Below are positions 1 to 11,196 of a DNA stretch of 28,226 nucleotides, one piece after another. Below the pieces are notes generated by a model. The model did not search any database. It saw only the letters and a program-made list of their open reading frames with translations, and was not told where the DNA came from. Origin of the DNA: Priapulus caudatus (taxonomy: Eukaryota; Priapulida; Priapulimorpha; Priapulimorphida; Priapulidae). The DNA lies in contig NW_014577720.1 in NCBI RefSeq assembly GCF_000485595.1, positions 21,983 to 50,208 on the forward strand. The letters run 5' to 3'. Numbering within the stretch: the first letter of the stretch is position 1; the number at the start of each line of letters is the position of its first letter. The position numbers were made by a program, and so were the translations under genes.

Positions 1-655
1 CAGAGCCGCATATATCGCACGCGTACGGTTCTCTCTCCGTGTGCGTCTGGCGCGCGTGTCTCTTGAGACTCGGCCGGCTGCGAACACCGTGTACTCACAT
101 ACATCGCACGCGTACGTTTCTCTCCGTGTGCGTTCGCATGTGAGTCTTCAGGCTTCTGTAGTGGGCGCAAGTCCTGTACCCGCACGCGTCACACGCGTAA
201 GGTTTCTCGCCCGTGTGCGTGAGAAAGTGCTTCTTGAGGTTCCTGGAGCAGGTGTAGGCGGAGCGCGTATGTCGCACGTGTACGGTTTTTCTCCCGCTGT
301 GCGTGGCGCGCGTGGCTCTGGAGATTCGCCAGCCGAGAACTCCTGTACTCGCACACGTCAACACGCATACGGTTTCTGGGCGCGTGTGCGTGAGAAAGTG
401 CTTCTTGAAGTCGCTGGAGGTAGTGTAGGCGGAGCCGCATATGTCGCGCGCGTACGGTTTCTCTCCCGTGTGCGTGCGCGCGTGGATCTGGAGACTCGCC
501 AGCTGAGAACTCCTGTACTCGCATACATCGCACGCGTACGGTTTCTCTCCCGTGTGCGTGCGCACGTGCTCCTTCAACTGCTGACTCTGGGAGCATCGGT
601 ACCCGCACGTGTCACACACGTACGGTTTCAGAGAAGAAGAGGCAGAAGGTTCCAT
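1..655 (-). CDS. C2H2 zinc-finger array protein, short array, copy A (partial, frameshifted)
   Basis: The minus strand encodes tandem C2H2 fingers with a 28-residue period and linkers of the [11 protein letters not shown] type, as in poly-zinc-finger proteins that usually bind DNA. I take the ATG at 655 (MEPS...), which lies ten codons before the first finger; the upstream frame opens only from a GTG. Fingers alternate between two kinds, CDVCEYRxS...HARTH and CDICGSAYT...KKHFLTH. Against copy B there is an extra base near 387, another in the cacgtcaaca stretch near 360, and a missing c near 271. These throw fingers 4-5 out of frame, after which the frame recovers. The array runs off the window start. 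No effector domain such as KRAB or BTB is visible; the target is unknown. Confidence 0.8.
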
Positions 656-682
656 CGAGCGGGCGGTGATCGAGATCACTCA

Positions 683-742
683 CTTTCCTCCTCGATGCAG
701 TTTCCTCTCTTACTTTCCTCCCTGATGCAAGTTCCTCTCTCG
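683..742. repeat. 30-bp tandem duplication next to the zinc-finger start
   Basis: Two near-identical 30-base units of the form ctttcctcc(t)gatgca.gtttcctctct lie head to tail, just upstream of the short zinc-finger array on the minus strand. They recur in copy B at about 8422-8481. The pyrimidine-rich strand is the plus strand, so it cannot serve as a splice-acceptor tract for the minus-strand gene. Confidence 0.7.
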
Positions 743-1314
743 GTCGTCCTGCGGACAGAAAATATAGACCCCGGATAACTTCCCCTGCCTCATAAAGAGA
801 TGAAGTCAGATTCATTTGCTATGGGCATAACCTCAACCTAACCCCGCCCACTTTCGTTCTCAACAGATCTAAACGAATTAGGCAATTTCTCATTCTGCTT
901 GAAAAATAATTAAACTAGTAGAAATCCGTGGATCTGTGGGAAAATTCTCATGTATGTATAGGCAATTGTTGTTGGAAGAGAGGCATCCGTAAAAACACTG
1001 CTACGTAATAACGCTAAACAAATCCGACAATAAAACACACACGAAACACATACAGACTGGTAGTGATGTCCCGGTGATCGATTATAATCGAAAGTCAATG
1101 TATTATTATGCAAAATAATAATCGATTATCAAAAAAATTGTTTTATTTTTTTCAATTTAATGAAATTTGCACAAATTCACGAAATGACACGTATTTCATT
1201 TTGTGTATTTATTTTGGTTTACTTTACAGCTTCGAGACAGTAAATCTAAGCTATACAAAACATAAGCATTTACAATAGTGTTTACATAGTTTTAAATATT
1301 GTAGGCTATTATAA

Positions 1315-1433
1315 ACAAGAGCCGCAGAGCGTCTGGGCTCATCTGAGGTCTGTTGCTTACAGTTATAAACGTAACATTTAAGTGTGCGTAGTGACACTTT
1401 TGTTAGGCGCAGATATGCCAATACGCCAGTTGC
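1315..1433 (+). repeat. Dispersed repeat, copy 1 of 3
   Basis: The stretch begins acaagagccgcagagcgtctgg and includes gtgcgtagtgacac and ttgttaggcgcagatatgc. It occurs again at 9055-9176 in the same orientation, inside the duplication, and inverted at 27934-28046, well outside it. The inverted copy shows that this is a dispersed family and not just part of the segmental duplication. Confidence 0.85.
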
Positions 1434-1536
1434 GTACACATCATTTCAGTAACCTTCTGCATTCGCCATACCTCCCAAATCCCATTGGTTGATACAAATC
1501 GCGTGCCTGAAACTCCTGTTTTATGGTGCATTGTGA

Positions 1537-1560
1537 CCCTAACCTTAACCCTAACCCTAT
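1537..1560 (-). repeat. Interstitial telomere-like repeat
   Basis: Four CCCTAA-type units (ccctaaccttaaccctaaccctat, one variant) are followed by a T-rich run. This is the TTAGGG metazoan telomere repeat on the minus strand. It recurs at 9278-9300 in copy B. So short a tract inside a repeat cluster is more likely part of a mobile-element end or a repaired break than a chromosome end. Confidence 0.7.
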
Positions 1561-1710
1561 TTTTTTTTTAATTAATTGTTGTAAAAATTATTTGTTGTTA
1601 TAAAATTGTGGTAAATAAATCACGTAAATATTTTCCTTAATTGGAAAGAAATAGTTAAATGGATAAAGATAGAAAAATACAGAAAACAGGTAAATAATTA
1701 AAAAATCTGA

Positions 1711-1770
1711 TGGGATTCGATCCAGGACCTTTGAGCCGTAATCCTGTGCTGTAGCCGTTTGGCTATCGAA
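1711..1770 (-). repeat. tRNA-derived SINE head or tRNA-like remnant, copy A
   Basis: On the minus strand the sequence reads tcgatagccaaacggctac, close to an RNA polymerase III box A (TRGCNNAGYNGG) and to a tRNA D arm. It is followed about 30 bases later by GATCGAATC, which fits the box B consensus GWTCRANNC. The spacing fits a tRNA body. The acceptor stem and 3' end do not fold convincingly, and AT-rich sequence follows, so a tRNA-derived SINE or tRNA pseudogene is more likely than a working tRNA gene. Confidence 0.6.
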
Positions 1771-2036
1771 GAATATTGGGTTTCCAGATTATGGATGTGC
1801 TATGAATATCAGAACACTGTACTCATTGAGGCAGTTCAGGAATCCATGTTTAACCCTCCTCTTGAGGGTCAAAAGGTTATCAGACACTTACTCTTCACAC
1901 GTCAGTGAAAGCACATTTCATCGTCCTTTCAATTAAAGCCATAAAAATGGTAGGTCACCACCGCTGAAACAAAAAAGTTTTCAATCGCTACGTCAGACCA
2001 TGTCCTCAGAAAATGTCTAAAAATCTGCCCTGTGCC

Positions 2037-2235
2037 CCATTGACCTTTGACCTGTGACCTCCAATTTCGGCAGTGATGGCTTTTCTACCATGATGCTATA
2101 CACCGACTATCAAGAGCCTAGTCGACAGCCGTTTTAGATTGGTGCGCAATTCTGCTTTCCTCCTATACCTTAAGTTAAGGAGGAATGTTCCCCCTTCTTT
2201 TAGACCTTTTGACCTTTGACATTTGACCCCAGCTT
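2037..2235 (-). promoter_or_regulatory. Cluster of AGGTCA-type half-sites inside a repeat
   Basis: At 2041-2060 the plus strand reads tgacctttgacctgtgacct: three TGACCT half-sites in direct repeat with one-base spacing (DR1), the arrangement bound by HNF4/RXR-type nuclear receptors. A second, looser group (gaccttttgacctttgaca, then tttgacccc) lies near 2205-2230. The site is real sequence; that anything binds it is inference. The duplicated copy near 9790-9810 has lost one spacer base, which makes the first pair a DR0. Confidence 0.4.
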
Positions 2236-3244
2236 CGACATCCCGACTCGTTTTCGGATCCCCCCCCTACGTCCCGGCTTTCGAATCCGTACGTCGAGCC
2301 GTTTAGATTTGTGCCCAACTGTTGACGGACGGAGCACGCCGGACGCACGCTCATGCGATTCTACAAGCTGCATCTGACTACGTCAGATGAGCTAAAAAAT
2401 ACTGTAATGTATGATACAATCGACCTCGCCTAAGTCGAAATCCAACAGATGGAGGAAAAGCTTCGACTTATGCGGATTTCCACTTCTGTGGAAGTCAAAT
2501 TTTTTTCGAACTTAAAGTAACTGCCATGGTTCTAGTGCATCGTTGTGGTCGCGTGTACAATGTATTTGTGTTGTCTGTCTTGAGCTTTATTTTTAAGGGG
2601 CGCGATTCGCGCTCGCGCTCCACCGCGCACCACATAAATTGTGCCATGGTGCGCGCATCATCGCGCTCATAAAAAGTGGTTGAAATCGCGCACCAAATGT
2701 CTGTGATTATGTTGAAATAGCGCTCCATTTTACAGGGGATGAGAATCTTCCGCGGATCCGCGGAAATCGCGGATTTCACAGTCTCAGGGTCGATTTTGTG
2801 TAAAGCGTCTAAATCCGTTGAAGAGAAATTTTAGGGGGTTAGAAATGTACAAATTTTCATTTTACAGTCCAACAGCCTACTAACAGTACCTTTATTTAAT
2901 ACCATTGTAATATTAGTTTCGCTTTACAATATAGACACGGCCTTAGTTCACTGTTTTGAGATTGTCAGACGTTGGCCAGTGTGTGCGTTTATTTGACGCT
3001 GCAAGGTGTGTGTGGTTGTGTATGCGCGCGTGCTACGCAGGCCGTATATATAGTACGCGATCGATCGATCGTGTACATCAAAAGCCGCCGCGTCACGCGT
3101 GTCTTGAGGCTAGTTTTCCCTGTCCACAGAGTTGCAATGGATCGCGAGCCCTGACTGGAGTATCTATTCTAGCCCAACGCATTGTTTCAGTAGCACATGA
3201 GAATTGCAGTTTCATACACCTCTCGTCGATCTTAAAACATGGCA

Positions 3245-3335
3245 GACCTTTTAGGCGTGTGATTTTTAGTGGAGCTCTCCATCATGCTCTTTAAGGGTGT
3301 GATTTTTTAATGGGCTCTCCATCATGCCTCTTAAG
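3245..3335. repeat. 41-bp tandem repeat, copy A
   Basis: Two full units and a partial third share the core gggtgtgattttt(a)atggagctctccatcatgcctctta. The matching block in copy B is about 11025-11110. It lies just downstream of the long zinc-finger array on the minus strand, before the short array. Confidence 0.75.
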
Positions 3336-3422
3336 GTGTGATTATGGAGCGTGAAAAGTCCCCTCATGGTGTTCTAGGGGGAGTCATTAGTAGTCCTCTT
3401 GTACTTTTCAAATCTGAAAGCC

Positions 3423-4728
<1,306 letters not shown>

Positions 4729-5256
4729 CACACGGGTGGGAGGCTAAGCAGTTTCTTCCCCCACGCAGGTTCTCCCGTCTGTCGTTCGACTTCCTGCGGG
4801 GAAAAAAATCAACATCAATCACCAACTTCCTTCAGCTTCAGACATTCTTACTGTGAACACGGTTGTCTATATCAATACGATGGAGATTTGCTATGATTTG
4901 GACCATCTCCTAAGAATATTAGTTCATTAATCCACATGAGCACGCCAACATCAACTGCCCACCTATGCAAGCTGACATTTCCTACAAGTATTATGGTGAT
5001 AATCGACCTCAGTCGTTGGGCACCGTGACACCTATGTCCTATTGGAGTCCCGCTGGCACTGATGGGGTTTTGGGGGAAATATGGCCTTGAATTTCGTTTA
5101 GGAATATGCTATAAAACTAGAAATGGCAGTTGTCGCCAACTACATGTATCCCCCGTGATCTAGTATGAATGAAATATCTCCGTAAGGATGTACAAGTTAG
5201 GTAAAGTGAAATAAGTCACAAAGACAAAGGTTTGTTACACAGCTCATCTGCCTCAG
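4729..5256. other. Sequence upstream of the long zinc-finger array, copy A
   Basis: On the minus strand this would be the 5' side of the long zinc-finger gene. It has a candidate splice acceptor near 4798 (gattttttttccccgcag) followed by an exon-like stretch that reaches the MESS start only with an indel. Nothing else is recognisable. The region is kept in copy B (12536-13070). Confidence 0.5.
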
Positions 5257-5690
5257 ATGTGTAAGTATACCAAGTCTGGTTGCGCTACGTCAATTAAGGG
5301 CCGAGTTATAAAGTGGAAAAAAACAAAACAATTTCAAGGTCAAGGTCAAATAAAGGTTGCAGTGACCTGGTTTGGTATGCGACACACCTTCCCCCAAAGA
5401 TGTGCAAGTATACAAAGTTTGCTCGCGCTAGGTCAATTAGGGGGCCGAGTTATAGAACGGAAGGAAAATATGATCAAGGTCAACGTCAAGGTCAAATAAA
5501 GGTCGCAGTGACCTGGTTTTGGTATGCGACACACCTTCTCCCCAAGGTGTGTAAGTATACCAAGTTTTGTCATGCTAGGTCAATTAAGGGTGGAGTTATA
5601 GAGTGGAAGGGAAAGTCCCTGCGGCAGCGGTGGCTGGACAGACATGAAACCATAGTATCCCCGCCGACTTCATCGCGGGGGATACAGTAA
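5257..5690 (+). repeat. Tandem repeat of about 145 bp with terminal hairpin, copy A
   Basis: Three units start near 5257, 5400 and 5548. Each has (g)tgtaagtatac(c)aag, then gtcaattaggg..gagttata, then caaggtcaaggtcaaataaagg and gacctggtttggtatgcgacacacctt. The last unit is cut short and followed by a hairpin, gtatccccgc...gcgggggatac, near 5659-5687. Tandem core plus terminal hairpin is reminiscent of non-autonomous Helitron/Helentron-type elements, but I see no diagnostic ends. The tcaaggtca motifs are also half-sites for monomer-binding nuclear receptors. Confidence 0.75.
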
Positions 5691-5872
5691 CGCATTTTCA
5701 TGGATTCTAGGTGCCAATAAACTGCTACAGAACATTTTATTTCATACGTGATCTTGTAAATACGAAAACAAAATATGTCATATTTCAATTAGTGTTTTGA
5801 AACAGATGTACGATTAACATGTAACATTGTTTAAATAAACGTTGTTAAAATTATCGCCCATCAACATTTACA

Positions 5873-7084
5873 AGGGACCGTGGCAACGTACAGTCTTCGT
5901 CAGTAATTGTAAAATCAGTGAATATCAGATACAGAGAGCAAATTAAATTTTTGATGTCGTTGTTGACGATATGACCGCATTGCAGAGCTATCAATTGTAT
6001 TAACTTTGCCTTCTTCTTCGGCACAGTTCCTTCGAAGTTGTGAAACTATATTTCCACAACGGGTGAGGCCATTTGTATTGTCGTGCGCGCCATCTAACGA
6101 GCGCTATAATAAACAATTCGAACGGCGCATTAGCGGGGACGTCATAGATAGAAGATATAACAAGATATAACAGTTTTATTTATCGCTTTTAATATTCATA
6201 GATATATAACCCATATGATATTATATTTCTTATCCCATTGCAGTTATCCAAACTCTGATAAGAGGTCTCCTATTTTGATGACTGCATTGCCAACAATTAA
6301 GTGTGCTTATCATACTTCTATCCACAGGCACTTGAGGCGTCTCAATAACAAAAATAATGCTAAATAAACACGAAATGTATTTACTACCAAAGTCTTAATG
6401 TTTCTCTCCTCTCTTTCGCCTATTATTGCCGATAATTTCCTGTAAATGCCGTTAAAATGCTCCTCTGCAACACATGAGAACACCGCACGCACGCCGCTGT
6501 GCACAAACAACAAGAAGTTAAAGAACTGACTAATTGACTTATTGAGAAAGTTTATAAAAATTAAAAACGCATACATTTAATTTTAAATATTACTCGAAAA
6601 ATTACAAGATATCAAAGAAAGTGAAATTTGCACGATTGGGGAGCAAATAGCGCGTAGACTCATTAAATAAACTTCTTCGGCCTTCCACAGGGTGCAAATT
6701 AAGACTGAAACAGTAGCCATTGATGGTGTAGAATATGATAGTATTATATTATTATGCTTATTGCAAAAGAATATTACATCACTACAGATTATTCTTATTA
6801 GATGTACACATTGATTTATGAGATTTTGAAGACAGCAATAATAAGCAAACTGGGCGCTGCCATGGCACCGTGCGACTTGTGCTGCTCCCTGGCAAAGTTA
6901 CGCTTTGGCAATTTTATATTTGTGCAGAACACAGCAAGAGGGCGCTGTCGACAGTACCACGCAGCAGCGCGACCGCCAGGAGATGCCACTACCTACAAAT
7001 GCGACGAACTGATGCGGATCGGAAAACAAAACAAAATAGAACCAAACTCGACCGGCATAGAGAGTGCTAGAGCAGCTGGGAAAA
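5873..7084. other. Unique spacer between the two duplicate copies
   Basis: Copy A ends at about 5872 and this 1.2 kb has no counterpart in the window. It is AT-rich to about 6800, then more GC-rich. ORFs at 6310-6576 (minus) and 6802-7110 (plus) have no domain, homology or splice support. I see no gene here. Confidence 0.6.
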
Positions 7085-7438
7085 CTGTTACAGGGGCTGG
7101 GGTTGAATGACATCCACAACTACACTCACGTTCTCACTGGTAAGCAGGAGTAGAGAGGAAGGGAGGGAGTGCGGGAGCGAGGAAGGGAGGGAGAGAGGGA
7201 GAGAGAGAGAGACAGAGGGAGAGGGAGAGAGAGAGAGGAGAGGGAGAGGAGGAGAGGAAAGGGAGAGCTGTTAGAGGGGCTGGTGGTGAATGACATCCAC
7301 CACTACACTCCCGTGCTCACTGGTAAGCAGGAGTAGAGAGGAAGGGAGTGAGCGCGGAAGGGAGGAACGGAGGAAGGGAGGGAAGGAGGGAGAGCGAGAG
7401 AGGGAGAGGAGAGGAAAAGGAGGGGGAGAACTGTTTGA
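7085..7438. repeat. Purine-rich 182-bp tandem duplication
   Basis: A unit beginning ctgttacaggggctgg and including gaatgacatccac, cactggtaagcaggagtag and a long GGGA/GAGA tract occurs at 7085-7267 and again at 7268-7429. A third start (ctgtttgaggggctt) sits at about 7430. The tracts are almost pure purine on the plus strand for over 100 bases each, which can favour triplex or polymerase stalling. Confidence 0.85.
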
Positions 7439-7439
7439 G

Positions 7440-7680
7440 GGGCTTCCAGGATTTTCTCTCTTGTATGAGCATGAACGTCTCTGGCGTCTACTGGAGAGAG
7501 TGCATCCGTAATCCGTATCCACATGTTTAACGTCTGACGAATTAGCTGTTTAACCCAAAGACCCGTCCATCACATCACTCCCGATTGCTTGTACATGAGC
7601 TTTCTTCAGTGCGACTGCGTGCGCTTGTGTTTCGAGAGCTCGCTCGAGGATACGAACCTGAAAGATCAAATATCACACGC
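7440..7680 (-). pseudogene. Decayed zinc fingers downstream of the short array, copy B
   Basis: Past the TAG that ends the B short array, the same frame goes on as a recognisable but broken finger: ACDI, a TGA, then SFRFVSSSELSKHKRTQSH and a stop. The TAG sits where the Tyr of EKPY belongs and the TGA where the second Cys belongs, so each may be one base from a sense codon. Farther down, near 7441-7530, fragments such as HAHTREK and GCTLSSRRQRR in two frames look like another finger split by a frameshift. The array was apparently longer once. Confidence 0.6.
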
Positions 7681-8394
7681 CTAAGGTTTCTCGCCCGTGT
7701 GCGTGAGAAAGTGCTTCTTGAGGGTCCTGGAGCAGGTGTAGGCAGAGCCGCATATATCGCACGCGTACGGTTTCTCTCCCGTGTGCGTGCGCGCGTGTCT
7801 CTTGAGACTCGCCGGCTGCGAACACCTGTACTCACATACATCGCACGCGTACGGTTTCTCTCTCGTGTGCGTTCGCATGTGAGTCTTCAGGCTTCTGTAG
7901 TGGGCGCAAGTCCTGTACCCGCACGCGTCACACGCGTAAGGTTTCTCGCCCGTGTGCGTGAGAAAGTGCTTCTTGAGGTTCCTGGAGCAGGTGTAGGCGG
8001 AGCCGCGTATGTCGCACGTGTACGGTTTTTCTCCCGCGTGCGTGCGCGCGTGGCTCTGGAGATTCGCCAGCCGAGAACTCCTGTACTCGCACACGTCACA
8101 CGCATACGGTTTCTGGCGCGTGTGCGTGAGAAAGTGCTTCTTGAAGTCGCTGGAGGTAGTGTAGGCGGAGCCGCATATGTCGCGCGCGTACGGTTTCTCT
8201 CCCGTGTGCGTGCGCGCGTGGATCTGGAGACTCGCCAGCTGAGAACTCCTGCTAACTTCGCATACATCGCACGCGTACGGTTTTCTCCCGTGTCGCGTGC
8301 GCACGTGCTCCTTCAACTGCTGACTCTGGGAGCATCGGTACCCGCACGTGTCACACACGTACGGTTTCAGAGAAGGAAGAGGAGAAGGTTCCAT
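7681..8394 (-). CDS. C2H2 zinc-finger array protein, short array of eight fingers, copy B
   Basis: This is the better-preserved copy of the short array: eight fingers from the ATG at 8394 ([17 protein letters not shown]) to a TAG at 7681. Finger 1 is a CDTCGYRC type. Then come alternating CDVCEYRxS..HARTH and xDIxGSAYT..KKHFLTH fingers, suggesting growth by duplication of a two-finger, 168-base unit. Two fingers have lost a zinc ligand: finger 3 reads ARDIC (first Cys to Arg) and finger 5 CDIRGS (second Cys to Arg). The finger 3 change is legible in copy A too, and A's finger 5 also reads R there (HVRHTRSAY in a shifted frame, apparently), so these are not sequencing errors. Small insertions disturb the finger 1-2 region (RTRHGRK, CEVSRSS) where copy A is clean. 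No effector domain is visible. Confidence 0.82.
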   Translation of the reverse strand: MEPSPLPSLKPYVCDTCGYRCSQSQQLKEHVRTRHGRKPYACDVCEVSRSSQLASLQIHARTHTGEKPYARDICGSAYTTSSDFKKHFLTHTRQKPYACDVCEYRSSRLANLQSHARTHAGEKPYTCDIRGSAYTCSRNLKKHFLTHTGEKPYACDACGYRTCAHYRSLKTHMRTHTREKPYACDVCEYRCSQPASLKRHARTHTGEKPYACDICGSAYTCSRTLKKHFLTHTGEKP

Positions 8395-9054
8395 CGAGCG
8401 GGCGGTGATCGAGATCACTCACTTTCCTCCTCGATGCAGTTTCCTCTCTTACTTTCCTCCCTGATGCAAGTTCCTCTCTCGGTCGTCCTGCGGACAGAAA
8501 TATATGACCCCGGATAACTTCCCCTGCCTCATAAAGAGATGAAGTCAGATTCATTTGCTATGGGCATAACCTCAACCTAACCCCCGCCCACTTCGTTCTC
8601 AACAGATCTAAACGAATTAGGCAATTTCTCATTCTGCTTGAAAAAATAATTAAACTAGTAGAAATCCGTGGATCTGTGGAAAATTCTCATGTATGTATAG
8701 GCAATTGTTGTTGGAAGAGAGGCATCCGTAAAAACACTGCTACGTAATAACGCTAAACAAATCCGACAATAAAACACACACGAAACACATACAGACTGGT
8801 AGTGATGTCCCGGTGATCGATTATAATCGAAAGTCAATGTATTATTATGCAAAATAATAATCGATTATCAAAAAAAATTGTTATTTTTTTCAATTTAATG
8901 AAATTTGCACAAATTCACGAAATGACACGTTATTTCATTTTTGTGTATTTATTTTGGTTACTTTACAGCTTCGAGACAGTAAATCTAAGCTATACAAAAC
9001 ATAAGCATTTACAATAGTGTTACATAGGTTTTAGAATATTGTAGGCCTATTATA

Positions 9055-9176
9055 AACAAGAGCCGCAGAGCGTCTGGGCTCATCTGAGGTCTGTTGCTAC
9101 AGTTATAAACGTAACATTTAAGTCGTGCGTAGTGACACTTTTGTTAGGCGCAGAATATGCAGAATACGCAGTGCGT
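9055..9176 (+). repeat. Dispersed repeat, copy 2 of 3
   Basis: This is the copy B counterpart of 1315-1433, carrying a few one-base indels such as gtcgtgcg for gtgtgcg. Confidence 0.85.
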
Positions 9177-9277
9177 ACACATCATTTCAGTAACCTTCTG
9201 CATTCTGCATACCTCCCAAATCCCATTGGTTGATACAAATCGCGTGCCTGAAACTCCTGTTTTATGGTGCATTGTGA

Positions 9278-9300
9278 CCCTAACCTTAACCCTAACCCTA
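9278..9300 (-). repeat. Interstitial telomere-like repeat, copy B
   Basis: This has the same ccctaaccttaaccctaaccc context as 1537-1560, and the same preceding tttatggtgcattgtg sequence. Confidence 0.7.
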
Positions 9301-9451
9301 TTTATTTTTTTTTAATAATTGTTGTAAAAATTATTTTGTGTTATGAAATTGTTGTAAATAAATCATGTAAATATTTTCCTTAATTGGAAAGAAATAGTTA
9401 AATGGATAAAAGATAGAAAAATACAGAAAACAGGTAAATAATAAAAAATCT

Positions 9452-9512
9452 GAGGGATTCGATTCAAGGACCTTTGAGCGTATCCTGTGCCTGTAGCCGT
9501 TTGCGCTATCGA
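9452..9512 (-). repeat. tRNA-derived SINE head or tRNA-like remnant, copy B
   Basis: This is the counterpart of 1711-1770. The plus strand reads gagggattcgattcaaggacc; box B on the minus strand is degraded relative to copy A by an extra base. Confidence 0.55.
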
Positions 9513-11196
9513 GAATTATATGGCGTTTCCAGATTATGGATGTGCTATGAATATCAGAACACTGTGACATCATGAGGCAGTTCAGGAATTCCATGTTTAA
9601 CCCTCCTCTTGAGCGTCAAAAGGTATCAGACACTTACTCTTCACACGTGTCAGTGGAAAGCCACATTTCATGGTCCTTTCAATAAAGCCATAAAAATGGT
9701 AGTCGTCACCACCGCTGAAACAAAAAAGTTTTTCAATCGCTACGTCAGACCATGTCCTCAGAAAATGTCTAAAATCTGCCCTGTGCCCCATTGACCTTGA
9801 CCTGTGACCTCCAATTTCGGCAGTGATGGTTTTCCTACCATTGATGCTATTACACCGACTATCCAAGAGCCTAGTCGACCGTTTAGATTTTGTGCCGCAA
9901 TTCTGCATTTCCTCCCTATACCTTAAGTTAAGGAGGGAATGTTCCCCCTTCTTTTAGACCTCTTGACCTTTGACATTTGACCCCAGCTATCGACATCCCG
10001 ACTCGGTTTTCGGATTCCCCCCCCCCTACGTCCCGGCTTTCGAATCCGTACGTCGAGCCGTTTAGATTTGTGCCCAACTGTTGACGGACGGACGGACGGC
10101 CGGACGCACGCTCATGCGATTCTACAAGCTGCATCTGACTACGTCAGATGAGCTAAAAAATACTGTAATGTATGATACAATCGACCTCGCCTAAGTCGAA
10201 TCCAACAGGACTGGAGGAAAAGCTTCGACTTATGCGGATTTCCACTTCTGTGGAAGTCAAATTTTTTTCGACTTAAAGTAACTGCATGGTTCTAGTGCAT
10301 CGTTGTGGTCGCGTGTACATGTATTGTGTTGTCTGTCTTAGACAGGCTTTCATTTTTAAGGGGCGCGATCGCGCTCGCGCTCCACGCGCCCACCATAAAT
10401 TGTGGCCATGGTGCGCGCATCATTCGCGCCTCATAAAAGTGGTTGAAATCGCGCACCAAATGTCTGTGTATTATGGTTGAAATAGCGCTCCATTTTACAG
10501 GGATGAGAATCTTCGCGGATCGCGGAAATCCGCGGATTTCACAGTCCCAGGGTCGATTTTGTGAAAACGTCTAAATCCGTGAGAGAAAATTTTAGGGGGG
10601 CTTAGGAATGTACAAATTTCATTTTACAGTCCAACAGCTACTAACAGTACCGTTTATTTAATACCATTGTAATATAGTTTGCTTTACAATATTAGACACG
10701 GCTTAGTTCACTGTTTGAGATTTGTCAGACGTTGGGCCAGTAGTTGTGCGTTTATTTGCGACGCTGCAAGTGTGTGTGTTGTTGTGTATTGCGCGCGCTG
10801 CTACGCAGGCGTATATATAGTACGCGATCGATCGATTCGTGTACATCAAAAAGCCGCCGCGTCACGCGCGTGGTCTTGAGGCTAGTTTTCCCTGTCCACA
10901 GAGTTGCAATGGATCGCGGAGCCCTGACTGGAGTATCTATTCTAGCCCAACTCTTGTTCAGTAGCCAATGAGAATGCAGTTTCATACACCCTTCGTCGTA
11001 TCTTAAAACAATGGCAGCTTTTAAGGGTGTGATTTTTAGTGGAGCTCTCCATCATGCCTCATTAGGGTGTGATTTTTTAATGGAGCTCTCCATCATGCCT
11101 CTTAAGGTGTGTGATTATGGAGCGTGAAAAGTCCCCCTATGGTGTTCTAGGGGAGTCATTAGTTAGTCCTTCTTGTACTTTTCAAATCTGAAAGCC

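Larger units (their letters stand above)
656..3422. other. Spacer between the two zinc-finger arrays, copy A
   Basis: This 2.8-kb stretch has no supportable gene; its ORFs are short and not preserved in frame in copy B. It holds a perfect cgattataatcg palindrome (about 1078-1089), a dispersed repeat (1315-1433), a telomere-like stretch (1537-1560), a tRNA-like repeat (1711-1770), clusters of TGACCT half-sites, a TTCCGCGGATCCGCGGAA palindrome near 2749 and a 41-bp tandem repeat (3245-3335). It looks like layered mobile-element debris. The same series recurs at 8395-11196. Confidence 0.75.
8395..11196. other. Spacer between the two zinc-finger arrays, copy B
   Basis: This repeats 656-3422 with scattered indels and the same sequence of repeats (dispersed repeat, telomere-like stretch, tRNA-like head, TGACCT cluster, gatcgatcgat run, 41-bp tandem units). 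The GGATCC-centred palindrome of copy A is broken here near 10511 by loss of bases. There is no gene. Confidence 0.75.

Noticed and set aside
1537-1560. A chromosome end
   Set aside because: Only four units, in the middle of other repeats, and with unrelated sequence on both sides.
1711-1770. A functional tRNA gene
   Set aside because: Boxes A and B are recognisable but the acceptor stem does not close, and copy B is degraded.
6310-7110. ORFs at 6310-6576 (minus) and 6802-7110 (plus)
   Set aside because: No domain, no splice context and no second copy to show conservation.
7585-8517. Long plus-strand ORF of 310 codons (and its counterpart at 41-778) rich in Arg/Val repeats
   Set aside because: It is the antisense shadow of the zinc-finger array. 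The regular 28-residue repeat mirrors the TGEKPY linkers of the minus strand, which has clear C2H2 motifs.
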